Assembly: GCA_031279295.1 (NCBI GenBank)
Contig: JAITIT010000036.1
Location: 1-17,816 of the forward strand
Reading direction: 5' to 3'
From: Holosporales bacterium
GTDB taxonomy: Bacteria > Pseudomonadota > Alphaproteobacteria > RUG11792
DNA length: 17,816 nucleotides
Shown: piece by piece, positions 14,643-17,816 of the stretch
Layout: every line of letters starts with the position of its first letter
Numbering within the stretch: the stretch's first letter is position 1
The notes under the pieces: generated by a model
What the model saw: only the letters and a program-made list of their open reading frames with translations
Databases searched by the model: none
Told to the model about the DNA's origin: nothing
Translations under genes and position numbers: made by a program

Positions 14643-16376
14643 ATGGATTACACAAGCAACTTACAAACACTGAGGAACAGCCTCGCTAAACTCGAGAGTA
14701 ATGCGATCGTCGTTGCAATCAACAACTCATTCGGAAACTTCGATGGCGAGGTATCCAGCCTCACACAGATCTCTGGATTTTCAGGCTCGAACGGACGAGC
14801 TGTGATAACAGACAACGAAGCGGTACTATGCGTAGATGGACGTTACGTGAACCAGGCAAACAGGCAGGTAGATACTTCTGTCTGGAAGATTTGTACATAC
14901 CCAGACGTTACCACCACAGCCCTCTTATCGAGGATGCTGAAGGAGAATCAGACATTAGCTGTTGGACCATTCTCGATGACTCACAGCTCGTACCTGTCGA
15001 TCTTGAGGCTCTCGAAAGAGATTGGATTTAATGTAAAGATCTTGGATGAAGCGTCATTTACTAACTTGTTCGGCATCCAGACTTCATCTGATACCAAGCT
15101 ATTCCTGATGAGCGAAACTGATGTCGGCGAGGCCCACAGCGATCGCATCGATAGGATTAGGAATGCCATATGTAGCGGAGAGGCCGTGCTATTGACGGAG
15201 AAGCCTGTTACTGGATGGTGTACAGGCATGAGGCTGCGGAAGGTTACAAACGACAAGAGCGTACTGCCAGCATGTGCTATGTATATCAGTTACACAGGGA
15301 AGCCAATTGTCTTCTGTGATCTTGAGCTGGAGGAAGCGAGTAATGACTTCTCATTCGTACCGCTCAGCAGTTTTAAGGATGTGATGTCTACTATGGACAA
15401 GGCAACTGTAAACTGCAACTCTGCAACTGTTCCTGTGTACTTCCCATGGATCCTCCAAGGCCTCGGGTTTCAAGTACAACAGTCCAAGATTGATATTGAG
15501 CAGTTCGAGTCAGTCAAGAATCAGGTGGAGATATCGAACCTAAGGACTGCGGCAGAACTCACATCCATCGCCTTTATAAAGGCACTGGCATACGCTGAGA
15601 CGCATTCTCACACAACGGAGGTTGGAGTCATCGAGGTATTTGAAGCTGAGCTCCGAAAGAATAGGACGTTCGTGGATCTGAGCTTTAACGCGATATCCTC
15701 CTTTGGAAGGAATACGTCAGTCGTCCACTACAACCCCAAGGCTTTAGGAAGCATTGACATCGACAAAGATGGGCTATTCCTGTTCGATGCTGGTGCTCAC
15801 TTTACGAATGCCACGACTGATATGACGAGGGTGATATATAGGGGGAACTCTCCGCCAGATTATGAGCTAGTCAACATCTACACAACAATCCTAAAATCTG
15901 TCATCATGTTTTCAAGTACGCGGTTTCCAAACAGGACGAAGGCAGCTTGCCTGGATTCCATCGCCAGGTTCTTAGTTTGGCGAGAGGGTTTCGATTATAA
16001 CTTCGGAACTGGTCATGGAGTGGGTAGCTTCGGTAATGTTCACGAGCATCCAAGCATCTCGCGAGGCTCCAATGAGCGTATCACGAATGATATGGTGTTT
16101 ACTGTGGAGCCGGGAATATACAAACCTGATTTCGGGGTAAGGCTGGAGAACATGCTCCGTACCGTGGCGTCACCAACGTACCCTGGATACGTTGAGTTCG
16201 AGACCCTGAACTTTATACCGTTCTGCAGGAGATTGATAGACGCGCAAAGCTTGGATTCCAGCGAGCGAGAGTGGTTGAATCATTACCATGCGCTGACATA
16301 TGAGAAGTCCAGTAGTGCTTTTGCGGATGATCCAACGACAATTGGTTGGTTGATGGAAAACACGAGGGAGATGTAA
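14643..16376 (+). CDS. pepP: Xaa-Pro aminopeptidase (M24B family)
   Basis: This enzyme removes an N-terminal residue linked to proline from peptides. The 577-residue protein matches the long, three-domain type related to eukaryotic XPNPEP1: two creatinase-like N-terminal domains followed by the pita-bread catalytic domain from about residue 300. All five metal ligands are visible: Asp382 and Asp393 (FDAGAHFTNATTDMTR), His458 (GTGHGVGSFGNVHEHP), Glu489 (TVEPGIY) and Glu502 (RLENM). The N-terminus (GFSGSNGRAVIT) is also typical. It begins two bases after kdsA and overlaps pgk by one base (TAATG). The first 40 or so codons are partly duplicated upstream of kdsA (downstream copy here at 14676-14755). 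pepP is used as a convenient symbol; strict E. coli PepP is shorter. Confidence 0.93.
   Translation: MDYTSNLQTLRNSLAKLESNAIVVAINNSFGNFDGEVSSLTQISGFSGSNGRAVITDNEAVLCVDGRYVNQANRQVDTSVWKICTYPDVTTTALLSRMLKENQTLAVGPFSMTHSSYLSILRLSKEIGFNVKILDEASFTNLFGIQTSSDTKLFLMSETDVGEAHSDRIDRIRNAICSGEAVLLTEKPVTGWCTGMRLRKVTNDKSVLPACAMYISYTGKPIVFCDLELEEASNDFSFVPLSSFKDVMSTMDKATVNCNSATVPVYFPWILQGLGFQVQQSKIDIEQFESVKNQVEISNLRTAAELTSIAFIKALAYAETHSHTTEVGVIEVFEAELRKNRTFVDLSFNAISSFGRNTSVVHYNPKALGSIDIDKDGLFLFDAGAHFTNATTDMTRVIYRGNSPPDYELVNIYTTILKSVIMFSSTRFPNRTKAACLDSIARFLVWREGFDYNFGTGHGVGSFGNVHEHPSISRGSNERITNDMVFTVEPGIYKPDFGVRLENMLRTVASPTYPGYVEFETLNFIPFCRRLIDAQSLDSSEREWLNHYHALTYEKSSSAFADDPTTIGWLMENTREM
14676..14755 (+). repeat. 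Duplicated pepP segment (downstream copy, inside pepP)
   Basis: This is the intact counterpart of the fragment at 13727-13806, lying 949 bases downstream in direct orientation. It is part of the working pepP reading frame. The identity starts around AACAGCCTCGCT and ends at GAGGTATC, after which the two copies differ completely (CAGCC here, the kdsA start there). Confidence 0.85.
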
Positions 16377-17581
16377 TGATTAGAGATTTTGAAGACTTTA
16401 AGGAGTACATAGCACAGCACCATCGTGTACGTCGCTGCATCGTAAGAGCTGATCTAAACTTACCATCGGATGTTAAAGACTTAACGAGGGTGTATGCCAT
16501 CAAGGATACGGTGAGGGATGTACTGGATATGGGGTTAAGCGTCGTTCTCATTTCGCACTACAAAAGGCCATCAGCGGAGGATGCTAACGATCCAAAGTAC
16601 TCACTTAGGAACGTGGTAAACAGCGTCTCATCCGTCGTAGGTGAGGAAATTAATTTTGTGGAGGGGTTGATGTTTGACATTGATCCAAGCTCCATAACTA
16701 CCAAGGTTACCTTACTGGAGAACCTGAGATTTTACGACGGAGAAACAAAAAACGATCGGTGGTTCGCTGAGGCGCTTGCGAGGTTTGGTGATGTGTATAT
16801 CAACGATGCGTTCTCGGTTTCTCACAGGAAGCATGCATCGGTATGCGCTATAACAGAACACCTTCCATCGTTTGCAGGACGTTCCATGAAGAGAGAAATC
16901 GATGGAATCTCTGTAGTAACTGACCACATCAAGCATCCGTTTACTGCAATCATCGGAGGCTCAAAGGTTTCATCCAAGATAGAGGTTCTCCAACACCTTT
17001 CTCAGAAAGCCGATACCTTAGTGATAACCGGAGCGATGGCAAATACATTCCTCGCTTCCAAAGGTATTGACATGAAGTGCTCACTCGTGGAGGAAAACCA
17101 ACTTGAAACAGCCACCAGGATTTGGCATGAATCGAAGGCCAATATTGTGCTGCCGGAAGATCTAGTCGCAGCTGAATCTATCTATCATGCCGGTACCAGC
17201 CACGACGTTACGCAGATTCCAGATGGCTACTCATGTTTCGATATTGGACCACGAGCAGTTGTTAAGATAGCGGAGATCGTCGAGAAATCCCGGACGCTGC
17301 TTTGGAATGGTGCGGTAGGAGCTTTTGAGTTTTCGAACTTTTGGGAAGGCTCAACTAGAGTAGCAAAGGTAGTTGCTCATGCTACTAAACACAACGCCCT
17401 CGTCTCAGTTATCGGCGGTGGAGAGACAGTAGCCTCAATGGGAGACTACAAGGATTATATGACATTCGTCTCGACTGCGGGCGGTGCGTTCTTGGAGTTT
17501 GTGGCTGGGTATAAATTGCCAGGAGTTGAGATGTTGCGTAAGGATAACACATCAGTGGGGGTGCTCAAATCTGGAACTTAA
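16376..17581 (+). CDS. pgk: Phosphoglycerate kinase
   Basis: Pgk interconverts 1,3-bisphosphoglycerate plus ADP with 3-phosphoglycerate plus ATP. The 401-residue protein is close to the usual 390-415. Motifs: VRADLNLPSD (residues 23-32, usually RVDFNVP), LISHYKRPS (usually SHLGRP), LLENLRFYDGE, YINDAFSVSHRKHASV, IIGGSKVSSKIEVL, VITGAMANTFL, LLWNGAVGAFEF, VIGGGETVA and a final STAGGAFLEF. Several are slightly off consensus but the substrate- and nucleotide-binding residues are kept. The ATG at 16376 overlaps the pepP TAA (TAATG) and is preceded by GAGGGAG, favouring it over an upstream ATG at 16346. Rickettsia lacks glycolysis whereas Anaplasmataceae keep pgk; together with lpxB and kdsA this is an informative combination. 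The parS-like site follows immediately. Confidence 0.95.
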   Translation: MIRDFEDFKEYIAQHHRVRRCIVRADLNLPSDVKDLTRVYAIKDTVRDVLDMGLSVVLISHYKRPSAEDANDPKYSLRNVVNSVSSVVGEEINFVEGLMFDIDPSSITTKVTLLENLRFYDGETKNDRWFAEALARFGDVYINDAFSVSHRKHASVCAITEHLPSFAGRSMKREIDGISVVTDHIKHPFTAIIGGSKVSSKIEVLQHLSQKADTLVITGAMANTFLASKGIDMKCSLVEENQLETATRIWHESKANIVLPEDLVAAESIYHAGTSHDVTQIPDGYSCFDIGPRAVVKIAEIVEKSRTLLWNGAVGAFEFSNFWEGSTRVAKVVAHATKHNALVSVIGGGETVASMGDYKDYMTFVSTAGGAFLEFVAGYKLPGVEMLRKDNTSVGVLKSGT

Positions 17582-17585
17582 AATA

Positions 17586-17601
17586 GGTTCCACGTGGAAC
17601 A
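17586..17601. promoter_or_regulatory. parS-like centromere site (ParB binding)
   Basis: GGTTCCACGTGGAACA contains a perfect 14-base palindrome (17587-17600) centred on CACGTG. It matches the conserved chromosomal parS pattern TGTTNCACGTGNAACA at all fixed positions but the first. parS recruits ParB, which spreads and loads SMC to segregate the replication origin region. It lies five bases after the pgk stop and is the only such site in the window. Confidence 0.75.
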
Positions 17602-17816
17602 ATCAGATGTGCATCGTGTTCTCTGCTAGCTTCAGAGGGATCGGAAGATGCAAAAGCGGGAATGAGCCACACCGATGGTATATGTAGGTGACGTTAAAAA
17701 AGTTAGGAGCTGCCCTAGATAACAACTAAAACCCACACTCAATCCATTGCAAAAGCTGAGCTTCCATAACTGAGAGTTTTGTGGTATTAAATCTCCATTC
17801 ACACTCCTTACAAGAT

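Overview
The window reads as a chromosomal segment of an alphaproteobacterium, most likely an intracellular Rickettsiales-type bacterium. The support is indirect: arginine is written very often as AGG, genes are short and tightly packed, there is a DUF4167 protein (an alphaproteobacterial family), a PlsC with an H-x4-E active site, a conventional rpsP-rimM pair not followed by trmD-rplS, and decayed gene remnants lying beside housekeeping genes. LpxB and KdsA show that the cell makes, or recently made, lipid A and Kdo. That argues against the LPS-less genera Anaplasma, Ehrlichia and Neorickettsia. TGA is used as an ordinary stop. No species is claimed.

Layout. 1-393 is the 3' end of a threonine-rich protein with 34-residue tandem repeats, followed by about 550 bp that look like decayed coding sequence. 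943-2760 is aspS. 2761-3417 holds no conserved gene, but contains a hairpin and a possible small secreted peptide on the minus strand. 3395-8058 is a compact plus-strand run: promoter, rpsP, rimM, lpxB, tatD, plsC and rodA. 8059-9672 is a decayed accessory patch: the C-terminal remnant of a tyrosine integrase (plus strand) and a broken fic gene (minus strand). 9673-11978 is a minus-strand block of comM (yifB), a DUF4167 gene and tRNA-Thr(GGU), with a tiny plus-strand ORF behind a near-perfect Shine-Dalgarno between the last two. 12092-17581 is a second plus-strand run: murJ, a duplicated fragment of the pepP 5' end, kdsA, pepP and pgk. A parS-like palindrome follows five bases after the pgk stop.

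The genes share an envelope theme: PlsC (phospholipid), LpxB (lipid A disaccharide), KdsA (Kdo), RodA (glycan polymerisation) and MurJ (lipid II flipping). They are mixed with translation genes (AspRS, S16, RimM, tRNA-Thr), DNA metabolism (TatD, ComM) and glycolysis (Pgk).

The strongest unusual observations are: (1) an approximately 80-bp direct repeat of the pepP 5' coding region on either side of kdsA, which looks like the scar of a kdsA insertion or of a tandem duplication; (2) the parS-like site after pgk; (3) a Fic AMP-transferase pseudogene whose nonsense codon falls on the last arginine of the catalytic motif; (4) a degraded phage-type integrase next to it. I did not find a convincing new multi-gene system.
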